64,000 nt of DNA, taken from contig NZ_CP069533.1 in NCBI RefSeq assembly GCF_016889765.1, forward strand, positions 2,604,001 through 2,668,000, in the 5' to 3' direction. This DNA is from Corynebacterium minutissimum. Its GTDB lineage: Bacteria > Actinomycetota > Actinomycetes > Mycobacteriales > Mycobacteriaceae. This document shows, piece by piece, positions 14,760 to 23,406 of the stretch. The translations under genes and the position numbers were made by a program. The notes under the pieces were generated by a model. The model did no database searches. It had not been told where the DNA came from and worked only from the letters and a program-made list of their open reading frames with translations. Position 1 is the first letter of the stretch. Each line of letters begins with the position of its first letter.

Positions 14760-16184
14760 ATGACTGAGAAACTGACACTGGCAGAGAAGGTGTGGCGTGA
14801 CCACATCGTGCGCAAGGGCGAGAATGGGGAGCCAGATCTCCTCTTTATCGATTTCCAGCTCCTGCATGAAGTTACCAGCCCGCAGGCCTTTGATGGGTTG
14901 CGCCTGGCTGGACGCACGATGCGTCACCCAGAGCTGCACCTAGCCACCGAAGATCATAACGTTCCTACTGTGGGTATCAAGACCGGTAACCTGCTGGAGA
15001 TTAAGGACGAGGTATCCCGTACCCAGGTCTCCACGCTGCGCAAGAACTGCGAGGAGTTTGGCGTACGACTGCATGCGATGGGTGACGAACAGCAGGGTAT
15101 CGTGCACACCGTTGGCCCGCAGCTCGGTATTACCCAACCTGGCATGACCATCGTGTGCGGTGACTCTCACACCTCAACACACGGCGCGTTCGGCTCCATC
15201 GCGATGGGTATTGGTACCTCTGAAGTCGAACACGTCATGGCTACCCAGACGCTGTCACTGAAGCCTTTTAAGACCATGGCCATTGAGGTCTCCGGTGAGC
15301 TGGCTGAAGGAGTAACTGCCAAGGACCTGATCCTGGCCATTATTGCCCAGATCGGCACCGGCGGCGGCCAAGGCCACATTATTGAGTACCGCGGCGAGGC
15401 TATTCGAAAGATGTCGATGGAAGCTCGCATGACCATCTGCAACATGTCTATTGAGGCTGGCGCCCGTGCCGGAATGGTGGCACCAGATGAGACCACGTTT
15501 GAGTACGTCAAAGGCCGTGAGTTTGCCCCGAAGGGTAAAGACTGGGACGCTGCCGTGGAGTACTGGAAGACGCTGCCGACTGATGAAGGCGCTGAGTTCG
15601 ATACCGTCGTGGAGATCGACGGCTCCGCGCTGACCCCGTTCGTTACCTGGGGAACTAACCCGGGGCAGGGCCTGCCGTTGAGCGCCTCAGTGCCGGACCC
15701 GGAATCCTTCGGCGATGAAGGTGAGAAGGCGGCGACCGAGAAGGCTCTGGCCTACATGGATCTCACGCCGGGCACTCCGCTGCGAGACATCCAGATCGAC
15801 ACCGTATTCCTCGGTTCCTGCACCAACGCGCGCATTGAGGACTTGCGTGCAGCCGCCGAGGTGGTGAAGGGTCGAACCATTGCTGCCGATACTCGCATGA
15901 TGGTTGTTCCTTCTTCTGCTGTAGTTAAGGCCCAAGCTGAAGAAGAAGGTCTGGACAAGATCTTCACTGACTTTGGCGCGGAGTGGCGTACGGCTGGCTG
16001 TTCGATGTGTCTGGGCATGAACCCGGACCAGTTGAAGCCGGGGGAGCGGTCGGCGTCGACAAGCAACCGCAACTTCGAAGGCCGTCAGGGCCCTGGCGGG
16101 CGTACTCACCTAGTCTCCCCAGCTGTTGCAGCAGCCACCGCGGTTCTGGGCCACCTGGCATCACCAGCAGACATCGACGCCTAA
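14760..16184 (+). CDS. leuC: 3-isopropylmalate dehydratase, large subunit
   Basis: 474 residues. With LeuD it converts 2-isopropylmalate to 3-isopropylmalate in leucine synthesis. The [4Fe-4S] ligands are visible: Cys in FLGSCTNARIEDL near 355 and the pair in GCSMCLGMNPDQ near 415-418. Other aconitase-family blocks are DSHTSTHGAFG near 140 and SNRNFEGRQGPGGRTHL near 440. The ATG at 14760 has a good ribosome binding site (GGAGAGG) and gives the usual MTEKLTLAEKVWRDHIV start; an upstream TTG was not used. leuD follows after 46 bases. Confidence 0.96.
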   Translation: MTEKLTLAEKVWRDHIVRKGENGEPDLLFIDFQLLHEVTSPQAFDGLRLAGRTMRHPELHLATEDHNVPTVGIKTGNLLEIKDEVSRTQVSTLRKNCEEFGVRLHAMGDEQQGIVHTVGPQLGITQPGMTIVCGDSHTSTHGAFGSIAMGIGTSEVEHVMATQTLSLKPFKTMAIEVSGELAEGVTAKDLILAIIAQIGTGGGQGHIIEYRGEAIRKMSMEARMTICNMSIEAGARAGMVAPDETTFEYVKGREFAPKGKDWDAAVEYWKTLPTDEGAEFDTVVEIDGSALTPFVTWGTNPGQGLPLSASVPDPESFGDEGEKAATEKALAYMDLTPGTPLRDIQIDTVFLGSCTNARIEDLRAAAEVVKGRTIAADTRMMVVPSSAVVKAQAEEEGLDKIFTDFGAEWRTAGCSMCLGMNPDQLKPGERSASTSNRNFEGRQGPGGRTHLVSPAVAAATAVLGHLASPADIDA

Positions 16185-16230
16185 GAGGCCACGAGGAAGT
16201 ACAAGGAAGATTGGGAGAAAGCAGAAGACA

Positions 16231-16821
16231 ATGGACAAGTTTGTAAACCACACCGGTGTTGGTGTTCCGCTGCGCGCTTCGAACGTGGATACAGATCAGA
16301 TCATTCCGGCTCGCTACCTCAAGTCTGTCAAGCGCACGGGTTTTGCTGAAGGGCTGTTCTCAAATTGGCGCTCGGATGAGAACTTTGTGCTCAACCAGCC
16401 ACAATTCAAGGATGGTTCAGTCCTCTTCGCCGGTCCAGACTTCGGCACGGGCTCCTCCCGCGAGCACGCAGTCTGGGCGCTGGCGGAGTACGGTTTCAAG
16501 GCCGTATTTTCCTCGCGCTTTGCTGATATCTTCCGCGGCAACTCCGGCAAAGCCGGGCTGTTGACCGGGTTGATGGCACAGGAGGATATTGAGCTCATTT
16601 GGAAGCAGTTGGAAGCCGGTGAAACTCAGGTGAGCGTTGATCTTGAGGCACGCACCGTGACCGTGGGCGGCAACAGCTATACGTTCGACATCGATGACTA
16701 CACTCGTTGGCGCCTCATGGAAGGCCTCGACGATATTGGCCTTACCCTGCGTAACGAGGCGGACATTGAAGCTTTCGAAGCTGGCCGTCTCTCGTTCAAG
16801 CCGAAAGTTGGCGCACAATAA
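16231..16821 (+). CDS. leuD: 3-isopropylmalate dehydratase, small subunit
   Basis: 196 residues, the swivelling domain that completes the LeuCD active site. The conserved blocks NVDTDQIIPARYLK near residue 17, GPDFGTGSSREHAVWAL near 70 and FADIFRGNSGKAGLL near 98 are all present. ATG 16231 has GGGAGAAAG upstream; an earlier in-frame ATG at 16126 lies inside leuC and was dropped. Co-transcribed with leuC. Confidence 0.95.
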   Translation: MDKFVNHTGVGVPLRASNVDTDQIIPARYLKSVKRTGFAEGLFSNWRSDENFVLNQPQFKDGSVLFAGPDFGTGSSREHAVWALAEYGFKAVFSSRFADIFRGNSGKAGLLTGLMAQEDIELIWKQLEAGETQVSVDLEARTVTVGGNSYTFDIDDYTRWRLMEGLDDIGLTLRNEADIEAFEAGRLSFKPKVGAQ

Positions 16822-16857
16822 TGGTCGGCATCGCGTGAGAATGTGTAAATATCGTTA

Positions 16858-16921
16858 ACCCCTTCTGAGGTAGGAAAGGGGTGGTATTCCCCGTCTCATA
16901 TGGCACCCCTAACAGGGTGCC
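16858..16921 (+). terminator. Two hairpins after leuD
   Basis: ACCCCTT (16858-16864) pairs with AAGGGGT (16876-16882), and GGCACCC (16902-16908) pairs with GGGTGCC (16915-16921). Neither has a clean T run. They lie between the leuD stop and the next start, so at least one is probably a terminator. Confidence 0.4.
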
Positions 16922-16936
16922 GTTAGTGTTTTCCGC

Positions 16937-17989
16937 ATGACCAACCCTTTTGATAGCAATAGAGACCCGTCCGGCAATCAGCAGGGCGGGAACAACGGCC
17001 AGAACGGCTTCGACTCCTTCGGTTCCGACAGCGGAACCTCCACCGGCGGCAACGCCTATGGCTCCTATGGGTCCGACCAGAGTAGCTTTGGCAACAACGG
17101 CTACGGCGGAACTTCGTACGGGGAGAACTCCTACGGTGCCAGCCAGGGTATGTACGGTCAGGAGTACCAGGATCCCAACGGATACGGTCAGGGATACCAG
17201 CAGCAAGATGGCTATGGCGCGGGCTACCAGCAGCAAGGTGGCTATGGCGCGGGTTACCAGCAGCAAGGTGGTCTGACCGTCTCGCCGGTCGACGCCATGG
17301 ATTCCATCGGTCAGGCGTTCAAGGGCTATTTCAAGCAGCCTATGCCTGGTGCTTTGGCTGTTTTAACTTACTACGCAATCGTGGCCCTTGGTGTTTTTCT
17401 GCTCATTATGGTCCTGAGCTTAGGTGCTGCGTCTACTTCCGCGACGTCGTATGACCCAGCGACTGACACCTTTTCCGACGGCGGCGCTGCGGGCCTTGGG
17501 GCATTGAGCATTCTCGCTATGGTCGTTGTTTACCTCTTGATGATTCTTCTCGATGTTTGGATGTATGCCGGCTGCGTCTCCGCCTCATGCAAGATTGCTA
17601 ATGGGCAAAATGTCTCTTTCGGCGACTACTTTAAGGGTGGCAACGTCAAGGGTATTTTCGGTGTGCATATCTGCTACATCATTGCCGTTATTATCGGTAC
17701 CTTTACCATCGTTCTGGGCATCGTGGCGGCCGTGCTTTTCTGGGCGGCACCGGTGATCAAAGCTGAAGACCCCGAAAAGAGCATTGGTGAGTGCTTCAAA
17801 GAATCGAAGAACCTTGTCGTGAATAACTTCGGTCAAATGTTCCTTTTCTACCTCGTGTTCACGATCTTGGTGAACTTGTTCATGTTGATTCCCATTGTTG
17901 GAATACTCTGTGCTCCTCCGCTCTTGGGCTTGGGACACGTCCTCTTCGTGCGCACCGTGCGCAAGCGTCCGGCCATGCGCTGGGCCTAA
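16937..17989 (+). CDS. Polytopic membrane protein with Gly/Tyr/Gln-rich N-terminal tail (copy 1)
   Basis: 350 residues. The first 110 are low complexity: Gly, Asn, Ser and Tyr, ending in three near-perfect units of the type GYGAGYQQQGG. About six membrane segments follow, for example ALAVLTYYAIVALGVFLLIM, LSILAMVVVYLLMILLDV, VHICYIIAVIIGTFTIVLGI and FLFYLVFTILVNLFMLIPIVG. FWAAPVIKAEDPEKSIGECFKESKNLV is shared with the next gene. It somewhat resembles YciC/DUF975-type membrane proteins, but no function is recognised. TAGTGT (16924-16929) seven bases before the ATG suggests a leaderless start. The disordered tail probably faces the cytoplasm. Confidence 0.75.
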   Translation: MTNPFDSNRDPSGNQQGGNNGQNGFDSFGSDSGTSTGGNAYGSYGSDQSSFGNNGYGGTSYGENSYGASQGMYGQEYQDPNGYGQGYQQQDGYGAGYQQQGGYGAGYQQQGGLTVSPVDAMDSIGQAFKGYFKQPMPGALAVLTYYAIVALGVFLLIMVLSLGAASTSATSYDPATDTFSDGGAAGLGALSILAMVVVYLLMILLDVWMYAGCVSASCKIANGQNVSFGDYFKGGNVKGIFGVHICYIIAVIIGTFTIVLGIVAAVLFWAAPVIKAEDPEKSIGECFKESKNLVVNNFGQMFLFYLVFTILVNLFMLIPIVGILCAPPLLGLGHVLFVRTVRKRPAMRWA

Positions 17990-18150
17990 CATCTGGATCG
18001 TGTGGCAGGGGCGTGCGTCAAAGACGGCGCCCCCTTTCGTCGTGGGCGGAATGACTTCACCTGCGTTGTGTGGGGAATAGACCCCTGTTATTGCCGGGAT
18101 GGAGGGCACTTCAGCGCGCCGACACCGAAACTCCCTATAGACTCCAGTGC

Positions 18151-19131
18151 ATGACCAACCCATATGAAGGATTTGACGGGCCATCCGGGTACGCCGGGAA
18201 TGGCGGATTCGGAGGCTCCTCCAGCCCCAACATGGGGCCACACCAATCTGGTTATGGAGCGCAGGGAGGAGGGGTGCCGCCCTACTCAGGGCACGGTGGC
18301 CCCTATCAGCCGGGGCCCTATGGGGGTGGAAACTACTCGGGCTCCTATGGGAACCACTTCAACGCAACCGGCCCGTATCAACAAGGGCCATGGCCGCAGC
18401 AGCCCCCAGTGATGATGGGGGTGCCGCAGGCAGAGCCCGGCTATATTATTGGGCAATCTTTTAAAGCCTTTGGGGATGCTGCTGCGGAGTGGATTGTTGG
18501 CGTCCTTGCCCATCTGGGCATACTTACCGCTGTCTATTTTGCGGTCAATTTTGCCGTGATGGCGGTGTCCTTCATCGGCGCCATTGTTATGGGCAGCTTT
18601 TCCTCAACCGCGGCCTCTGAGCCTTTGAATTTTGCGGGCGTCGTCGCCTTGCTGCTGACGTTCGGCGCAATCTTTGGTTGCGTGTTTGCCTGCATGTTGT
18701 GGATGCAGGCAAACTTTTGCTATGCCGCCAATAAGGCGATGGACGGTGAAAAACTCACTTTCGGAGACTTCTTCCAGTTCAAATCCGTCGCTGGTCTGAT
18801 GAAGGTCTTTCTGTGCGTTGGACTTATTGTCACCGTGGGCTTTGTGCTCATCATCCCCGGCATTATTGCGATGGTGCTGTTCTGGGCAGCACCGGTCATT
18901 AAGGCCAAAGAACCCTCCCTTTCTGTGGGGCAGTGCCTGAGCCTGTCCCAACAGATGGTGCGCCAGAACTTCGGTACCTCCTTGGGCATTGTCGTTCTAC
19001 TCGGGTTGATACAGTTCGCCTTCTCGTTGATGCCGTTGATCGGCTTCATCCCCGCCTTTCCCATTACAGCGTTGGGTTACGCGATTGCCGCTCGTGCCCT
19101 CTCACAGCAGCAGTGCAGGCTGTGGCCATAA
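18151..19131 (+). CDS. Polytopic membrane protein with Gly/Pro/Tyr-rich N-terminal tail (copy 2)
   Basis: 326 residues, a diverged paralogue of the preceding gene. Both start MTNP, then have a low-complexity tail (here Gly/Pro/Tyr/Gln, about 1-95) and the same membrane core. Shared landmarks: IIGQSFKAFGD versus SIGQAFKGYF, the FGDFFQFKSVAGL region, and FWAAPVIKAKEPSLSVGQCLSLSQQMV. About six membrane helices. ATG 18151 was chosen because TAGACT (18138-18143) lies seven bases upstream (leaderless pattern); an in-frame ATG at 18070 would add 27 residues unlike copy 1. Function unknown; tandem duplication is evident. Confidence 0.75.
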   Translation: MTNPYEGFDGPSGYAGNGGFGGSSSPNMGPHQSGYGAQGGGVPPYSGHGGPYQPGPYGGGNYSGSYGNHFNATGPYQQGPWPQQPPVMMGVPQAEPGYIIGQSFKAFGDAAAEWIVGVLAHLGILTAVYFAVNFAVMAVSFIGAIVMGSFSSTAASEPLNFAGVVALLLTFGAIFGCVFACMLWMQANFCYAANKAMDGEKLTFGDFFQFKSVAGLMKVFLCVGLIVTVGFVLIIPGIIAMVLFWAAPVIKAKEPSLSVGQCLSLSQQMVRQNFGTSLGIVVLLGLIQFAFSLMPLIGFIPAFPITALGYAIAARALSQQQCRLWP

Positions 19132-19144
19132 TCGTGAAGGCGGC

Positions 19145-19175
19145 GGAGGCATGAGCCAAAAGACGGAATGCCTCC
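19145..19175. terminator. Hairpin between convergent genes
   Basis: GGAGGCAT (19145-19152) and ATGCCTCC (19168-19175) form a perfect 8-bp stem between the stops of the membrane protein and mutT1. There is no T run on the plus strand. It may serve both directions. Confidence 0.5.
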
Positions 19176-19201
19176 CCGTGAGTAATCCTTCCAGCGAGTA
19201 G

Positions 19202-20200
19202 TTAGCGCACTGGTAGTGGGCTAGCTAGGTAGTCCGCGCCGGTGAGCTCGCCATCGTTGAAGGACAGAACCCAGACCGAGGCTTTCTTAAACTTCAGCTC
19301 CTCAATCGGAGTGGTGATGAACTTCGGGGCATAGGACTCGATGATGCCGGGAATAGTAAGTCCCTGGCTGACAATGACGGGGACTCCGCCGCCGTCGACG
19401 ACGCGCTGAAAAGCCGCGCGCGCGACATCGGGATTGGCATCAAATACTTCATCGCCGAAGGCCTTGTTGATGGCAATGTCCATCCCCAGCTCATCAGCAA
19501 GCGGAGCAGCAGTCTGCTGACAGCGCTGCGGAAGGGCGCAATAGATGGCCGTGGGATGATACGGGGTAAGCATAGGCACGAGCATCTCTGCTTGGCGGCG
19601 GCCCTTCTTATCGAGCGGGCGCAAGTTATCGTCGCCCTCCCAGGAACGGCGCTGATGGGCATGGGCATGGCGAACGTAGAGCACGCGCGTCGTGGGTGCC
19701 AAGCGCAGGCGCTTCTGAGCTTTAGCAAGGACCTGCGTGTCCACTTCGTAGGAGAGTAGTTCGCAGGCTTCATCAATCTTCATCCAACGCAGCTCATCGG
19801 TCTCATCGTTGGGAGTGTAGGTGCCCTCCAGTACGCGAGCCATCCAGTAGTACACCACCTTTGTACGGCCTTGGACCGGGTAGGCTACCTTGCCAATGAG
19901 CTTGCCCAGACGCACCGTGTAACCCGTCTCCTCAAGGATTTCGCGCGCTGCTGTTGTGGGAAGAGACTCGCCCGGGTCAACCTTTCCCTTGGGCAAGGAC
20001 CAGTCGTCATAACGCGGGCGGTGAATGAGGGCGACCTCCGGATCTTGCGGATCGCCACGCCACAAAACGGCACCGGCAGCGAGAGTGGTGCGCTTGAACT
20101 CATCGGCCGGATCCTCAGGAACCTCCTGGTGACGGCCGGAAATAAACACTTCCGACTGAACGTCCTTGTCCGTTTCGTGCATGTTTTTTGCCTTGGGCAT
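19202..20200 (-). CDS. mutT1: Nudix hydrolase fused to histidine phosphatase, MutT1-like
   Basis: 332 residues. A Nudix domain (about 36-165) carries GKVDPGESLPTTAAREILEETG at about 72-93, with the REILEETG metal-binding helix. It is joined to a histidine-phosphatase domain (about 170-325) whose RHG-type motif reads YVRHAHAHQRRS. This fusion is the arrangement of mycobacterial MutT1, which degrades 8-oxo-GTP/dGTP and diadenosine polyphosphates. It guards the nucleotide pool against oxidised guanine. AAGGAG precedes the ATG. Divergent from gpsA. In mycobacteria a ppk gene lies between the two; it is absent here. Confidence 0.87.
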   Translation of the reverse strand: MPKAKNMHETDKDVQSEVFISGRHQEVPEDPADEFKRTTLAAGAVLWRGDPQDPEVALIHRPRYDDWSLPKGKVDPGESLPTTAAREILEETGYTVRLGKLIGKVAYPVQGRTKVVYYWMARVLEGTYTPNDETDELRWMKIDEACELLSYEVDTQVLAKAQKRLRLAPTTRVLYVRHAHAHQRRSWEGDDNLRPLDKKGRRQAEMLVPMLTPYHPTAIYCALPQRCQQTAAPLADELGMDIAINKAFGDEVFDANPDVARAAFQRVVDGGGVPVIVSQGLTIPGIIESYAPKFITTPIEELKFKKASVWVLSFNDGELTGADYLASPLPVR

Positions 20201-20347
20201 GCTGCTCCTTCAAACGCCGGTGTTTTCGCGTGTTCCATTTTCCTCCACTGGCCACAATGATGCAGTCTTACGCGCCGAACGTGCTCTAAAGCGGACCGTG
20301 CTTTAATGGTGAAAACCGACAAACCTGTTCTAAAAGTGAGGTAGCAC

Positions 20348-21346
20348 ATGGTTAATGTGGCTGTCATGGGAGCTGGATCGTGGGGAACCACGCTGGCCAA
20401 AGTCTTTGCGGACGCCGGGAACGAGGTCCGTCTGTGGGCACGCCGTGAGGAGCTGGCCGCAGCTATTAATACCCGCCACGAAAATCCTGACTACTTGCCG
20501 GACCTGCCACTGCCCGAGAGCATCGAGGCAACGACGGATCCCGCACAGGCATTGAGCGGTGCGTCCATTGTGGTTTTCGGCGTGCCTTCCCAGACCTTGC
20601 GTAGCAACCTGACAACCTGGGCGCCCATGTTGCCTAAAGACGCCACGCTGGTCTCCATTTCCAAGGGCGTGGAGAAGGAAACGCTGAACCTGATGAGTGA
20701 GGTCATCGCCGACGCCGCAGGCGTAGAAGAAGACCGTATCGCCGTACTCTCTGGGCCGAACCTGGCCAAAGAGGTGGCCCAGGAGCAACCAGCCGCTACC
20801 GTTATTGCCTGTACCGACGAGAACCGTGCACAGGAAGTCCAGCACGCGGCCGCAGCGCCGTACTTCCGCCCCTACACGAATACCGATGTCATTGGTGCAG
20901 AAATCGGCGGTGCCTGCAAGAACGTCATCGCCCTCGCCTGCGGTATGGCCTCCGGCAAAGGATTGGGCAATAACACCATGGCCACCATCATCACCCGCGG
21001 GTTGGCAGAGATAACGCGCCTTGGCGTGGAGCTGGGAGCAGATCCCTTTACGTTCTCCGGGCTGGCTGGAATGGGTGACCTTGTGGCCACGTGTAGCTCG
21101 ACGCTCTCGCGTAACCGCACCTTCGGCTACCGCCTGGGCCAGGGCGGGACATTGGAGGAAGCCAAGGCGGCCACTAACGGTCAGGTAGCGGAAGGCGTGA
21201 TTTCCTCTGACTCGATTTTCCGCCTTGCGCAGCGCGCGGGTGTCGAGATGCCGATTACCCAGGCCGTCTATGGCGTGTGCCATCGAGGGGTCAGTGTGGA
21301 CGACATGATCGTGGCTCTGATGGGTCGCACCAAGAAGGCGGAGTAA
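20348..21346 (+). CDS. gpsA: Glycerol-3-phosphate dehydrogenase [NAD(P)+]
   Basis: 332 residues, cytosolic. Reduces dihydroxyacetone phosphate to sn-glycerol 3-phosphate for phospholipids. The nucleotide-binding start VAVMGAGSWGTTLAKVFADAG (residues 4-24), SGPNLAKEVA near 138, the catalytic-lysine block GGACKNVIALACGMASGKGLG near 188 and the substrate-binding stretch CSSTLSRNRTFGYRLG near 250 are all present. The ATG has GAGG eight bases upstream. ddl follows after 21 bases, a common pair in actinobacteria. Confidence 0.95.
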   Translation: MVNVAVMGAGSWGTTLAKVFADAGNEVRLWARREELAAAINTRHENPDYLPDLPLPESIEATTDPAQALSGASIVVFGVPSQTLRSNLTTWAPMLPKDATLVSISKGVEKETLNLMSEVIADAAGVEEDRIAVLSGPNLAKEVAQEQPAATVIACTDENRAQEVQHAAAAPYFRPYTNTDVIGAEIGGACKNVIALACGMASGKGLGNNTMATIITRGLAEITRLGVELGADPFTFSGLAGMGDLVATCSSTLSRNRTFGYRLGQGGTLEEAKAATNGQVAEGVISSDSIFRLAQRAGVEMPITQAVYGVCHRGVSVDDMIVALMGRTKKAE

Positions 21347-21367
21347 AGCCGAGTAAAGTTGCCGGGT

Positions 21368-22438
21368 ATGACTGAAGCGAAACCTGTGCGCGTGGCCGTT
21401 GTGTACGGTGGGCGCAGCTCCGAGCACTCGGTGTCCTGCATTTCTGCTGGTGCCATCATGGAGCACCTCGATCCGGCGAAGTATGACGTTGTGCCCATCG
21501 GTATTACCCGTGAAGGTACGTGGACCCAGGGCACCCGTGAGGGGCTTGAGACTGTCAACGGACGCATGCCGGAGGTCGAGCTCCACGATGAGCTTGCGCT
21601 GTCTCTTAATCCGGCCACCCGTGGTCGCATCCACAATGTCACCCGCCACGAGCATTACACCGAGGTCGATGTCATCGTGCCGGTCCTTCACGGGCCTTTC
21701 GGCGAGGACGGCACGGTGCAGGGCCTCTTCGAGCTTTCGGGCATTCCCTACGTGGGGGCCGGAGTGTTGGCTTCTGCTGTGGGGATGGACAAGGAATTCA
21801 CCAAGAAGCTTCTCGTGGCTGAGGGCTTGCCCGTGGCACCGCAGGTGGTACTTACTGGAGAAACGGCGCTGGACGACGTCCAGAAAGACCGCCTTGGCCT
21901 TCCCGTTTTTGTGAAGCCAGCACGTGGTGGTTCCTCCATCGGGGTCTCCAAGGTCTCGGCCTGGGAGGATTTTGAGGCAGCTGTGAAGCTGGCCTACGAA
22001 TCTGACGATAAGGTGCTCGTGGAGCCCGAAATCTGCGGAGCCGAAGTCGAAGTAGGCGTACTGGAACACCCGGATGGAACCCTTCAAGCGTCTGTCCCGG
22101 CCAAGCTATTGGGGACGACCGAGTCCGAGGAAGGCTTCTATGGCTTCGATGCGAAGTACCTTGATGAAGGTGTCTCCGCTGAAATTCCCGCGCCACTGAG
22201 CGAGGAACTTACCTCCGAAATCCGCGAGCGCGCTATTGAGGCCTTCCGCGCGCTAGGTGCGGCAGGTCTGTCCCGCGTAGATTTCTTCATCACCGAAGAC
22301 ACCTACTACATCAACGAGGTCAATACCTTCCCGGGCTTCACCCCGATTTCGATGTACCCGCAAGTGTTCGCCGCAGGCGGTGTGAGCTATGCGGAGCTTC
22401 TCGATACGCTGATTCGCACTGCGCTGTCGCGCGGTTGA
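21368..22438 (+). CDS. ddl: D-alanine--D-alanine ligase
   Basis: 356 residues, ATP-grasp enzyme making the D-Ala-D-Ala end of peptidoglycan precursors. Visible: VVYGGRSSEHSVSCISAGAI near residue 10, VLHGPFGEDGTVQGLFELSGIPYVG near 108, VKPARGGSSIGVSKV near 185, and the metal-binding end YYINEVNTFPGFTPISMYP near 320. ATG 21368 was preferred to TTG 21359 because TAAAGT (21354-21359) stands eight bases before it, the leaderless pattern. The stop is 10 bases from the convergent DUF3515 gene. Confidence 0.95.
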   Translation: MTEAKPVRVAVVYGGRSSEHSVSCISAGAIMEHLDPAKYDVVPIGITREGTWTQGTREGLETVNGRMPEVELHDELALSLNPATRGRIHNVTRHEHYTEVDVIVPVLHGPFGEDGTVQGLFELSGIPYVGAGVLASAVGMDKEFTKKLLVAEGLPVAPQVVLTGETALDDVQKDRLGLPVFVKPARGGSSIGVSKVSAWEDFEAAVKLAYESDDKVLVEPEICGAEVEVGVLEHPDGTLQASVPAKLLGTTESEEGFYGFDAKYLDEGVSAEIPAPLSEELTSEIRERAIEAFRALGAAGLSRVDFFITEDTYYINEVNTFPGFTPISMYPQVFAAGGVSYAELLDTLIRTALSRG

Positions 22439-22448
22439 TGCCCCGCGC

Positions 22449-23354
22449 CTAGCTTTGCTCCGGCGTGGCCTCGGCAAGGGCGTCGCTAAGCCGCACCAGT
22501 GCCGAGTTCGCCGCATCCTGCGGAGCTGAAAGTGCGAGGTCTTCGGCGCGTCCCAAGGCGAACCAGGTGCCGGCCGTCGTGCCCTCGCCCAAGGTTGTGT
22601 CCTCAAACCACGGCACTTCGTTGACTTGCTGCAGCTGCGCACCGGCAGCGTAATTCTCTGGGGCGGCTACACCACAGCGCACGACGATCTCCTCGCGGCC
22701 CGGCGCGCTAAAGACCCACGTGTTGTCATCGCCCATGTCCTCGCGGCGTGTGTAGCCCTCCGCGAGAGATTCTGGCAGTGCCGCCTCAAGGTCCGGGCAC
22801 ATGGAATCCGGACCGGACGCAAGCTTCGACAGCGGGGCAGGGTTTGGCTGTAGGGATTCCTGGGGGAGGGACGAGAGGGCGTCGTCAAGCCCCTGCGGTG
22901 CCTTGTCACCTGTGGTCGTCACCGCGATAGCAGGGCTGCGCTTAGTGGTGTACCAGGTGGTGAGATGAGAACCTGGGGTGGCGTCGATGACCTGCAGCCA
23001 GGCCTCACCGTCGACGTCAGTGGTTTGTGAATACTCAGTGTATTGCTGCGGCAGGTCCACGCCGCACCGAAGAGTAACGCGCTCCTGGGAGGAGCTCGAC
23101 CACGCGGCAGCGCCAGCTGGTGCGGGCTCGGCGAGCTCGGCACGAGGGTGGCCCAGAAGCTCGTCAGGAAGTGCTTCCACTAGCTGCGCACACTCGGGGG
23201 AGTCTGCAGCCTCAAAAGGCGTAGGAGGCAAGGCTACCGGCTGCTGCGCGGCGTTGGTGAAGACGAGTTTGGCGCCCAACAACACCGCAAACACCATGGC
23301 GATGGCTAGCCCGAGTGAGACGTAGATGGCGGTGCGGTTAAATTGGGTATCCAT
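22449..23354 (-). CDS. Membrane-anchored protein with two DUF3515 domains
   Basis: 301 residues. An N-terminal membrane helix (AIYVSLGLAIAMVFAVLLGAKLVF, about 9-32) anchors an extracytoplasmic part. That part has two similar halves: one with CAQLVEALPDELLG, VTLRCGVDLPQQY and HLTTWYTTKRSPAIAV; the other with CPDLEAALPESLAEGYTRRE, IVVRCGVAAPENY and TTAGTWFALGRAEDLAL. Each half has a Cys pair. DUF3515 proteins normally have one unit, and the usual neighbours (ddl, thiL) match Rv2980 of M. tuberculosis. Function unknown. ATG 23354 has TAGGAT eight bases before it on the minus strand (leaderless pattern). Confidence 0.8.
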   Translation of the reverse strand: MDTQFNRTAIYVSLGLAIAMVFAVLLGAKLVFTNAAQQPVALPPTPFEAADSPECAQLVEALPDELLGHPRAELAEPAPAGAAAWSSSSQERVTLRCGVDLPQQYTEYSQTTDVDGEAWLQVIDATPGSHLTTWYTTKRSPAIAVTTTGDKAPQGLDDALSSLPQESLQPNPAPLSKLASGPDSMCPDLEAALPESLAEGYTRREDMGDDNTWVFSAPGREEIVVRCGVAAPENYAAGAQLQQVNEVPWFEDTTLGEGTTAGTWFALGRAEDLALSAPQDAANSALVRLSDALAEATPEQS

Positions 23355-23406
23355 AGGGGCATATCCTAACCCCCGAAGCCAGAAAATTGAGAAGGAGGCG
23401 AATGGT

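Noticed and set aside
20330..22087. A 585-codon open frame on the minus strand opposite gpsA and ddl
   Set aside because: It lies entirely antisense to two clear housekeeping genes, has no family features and is explained by their codon bias.
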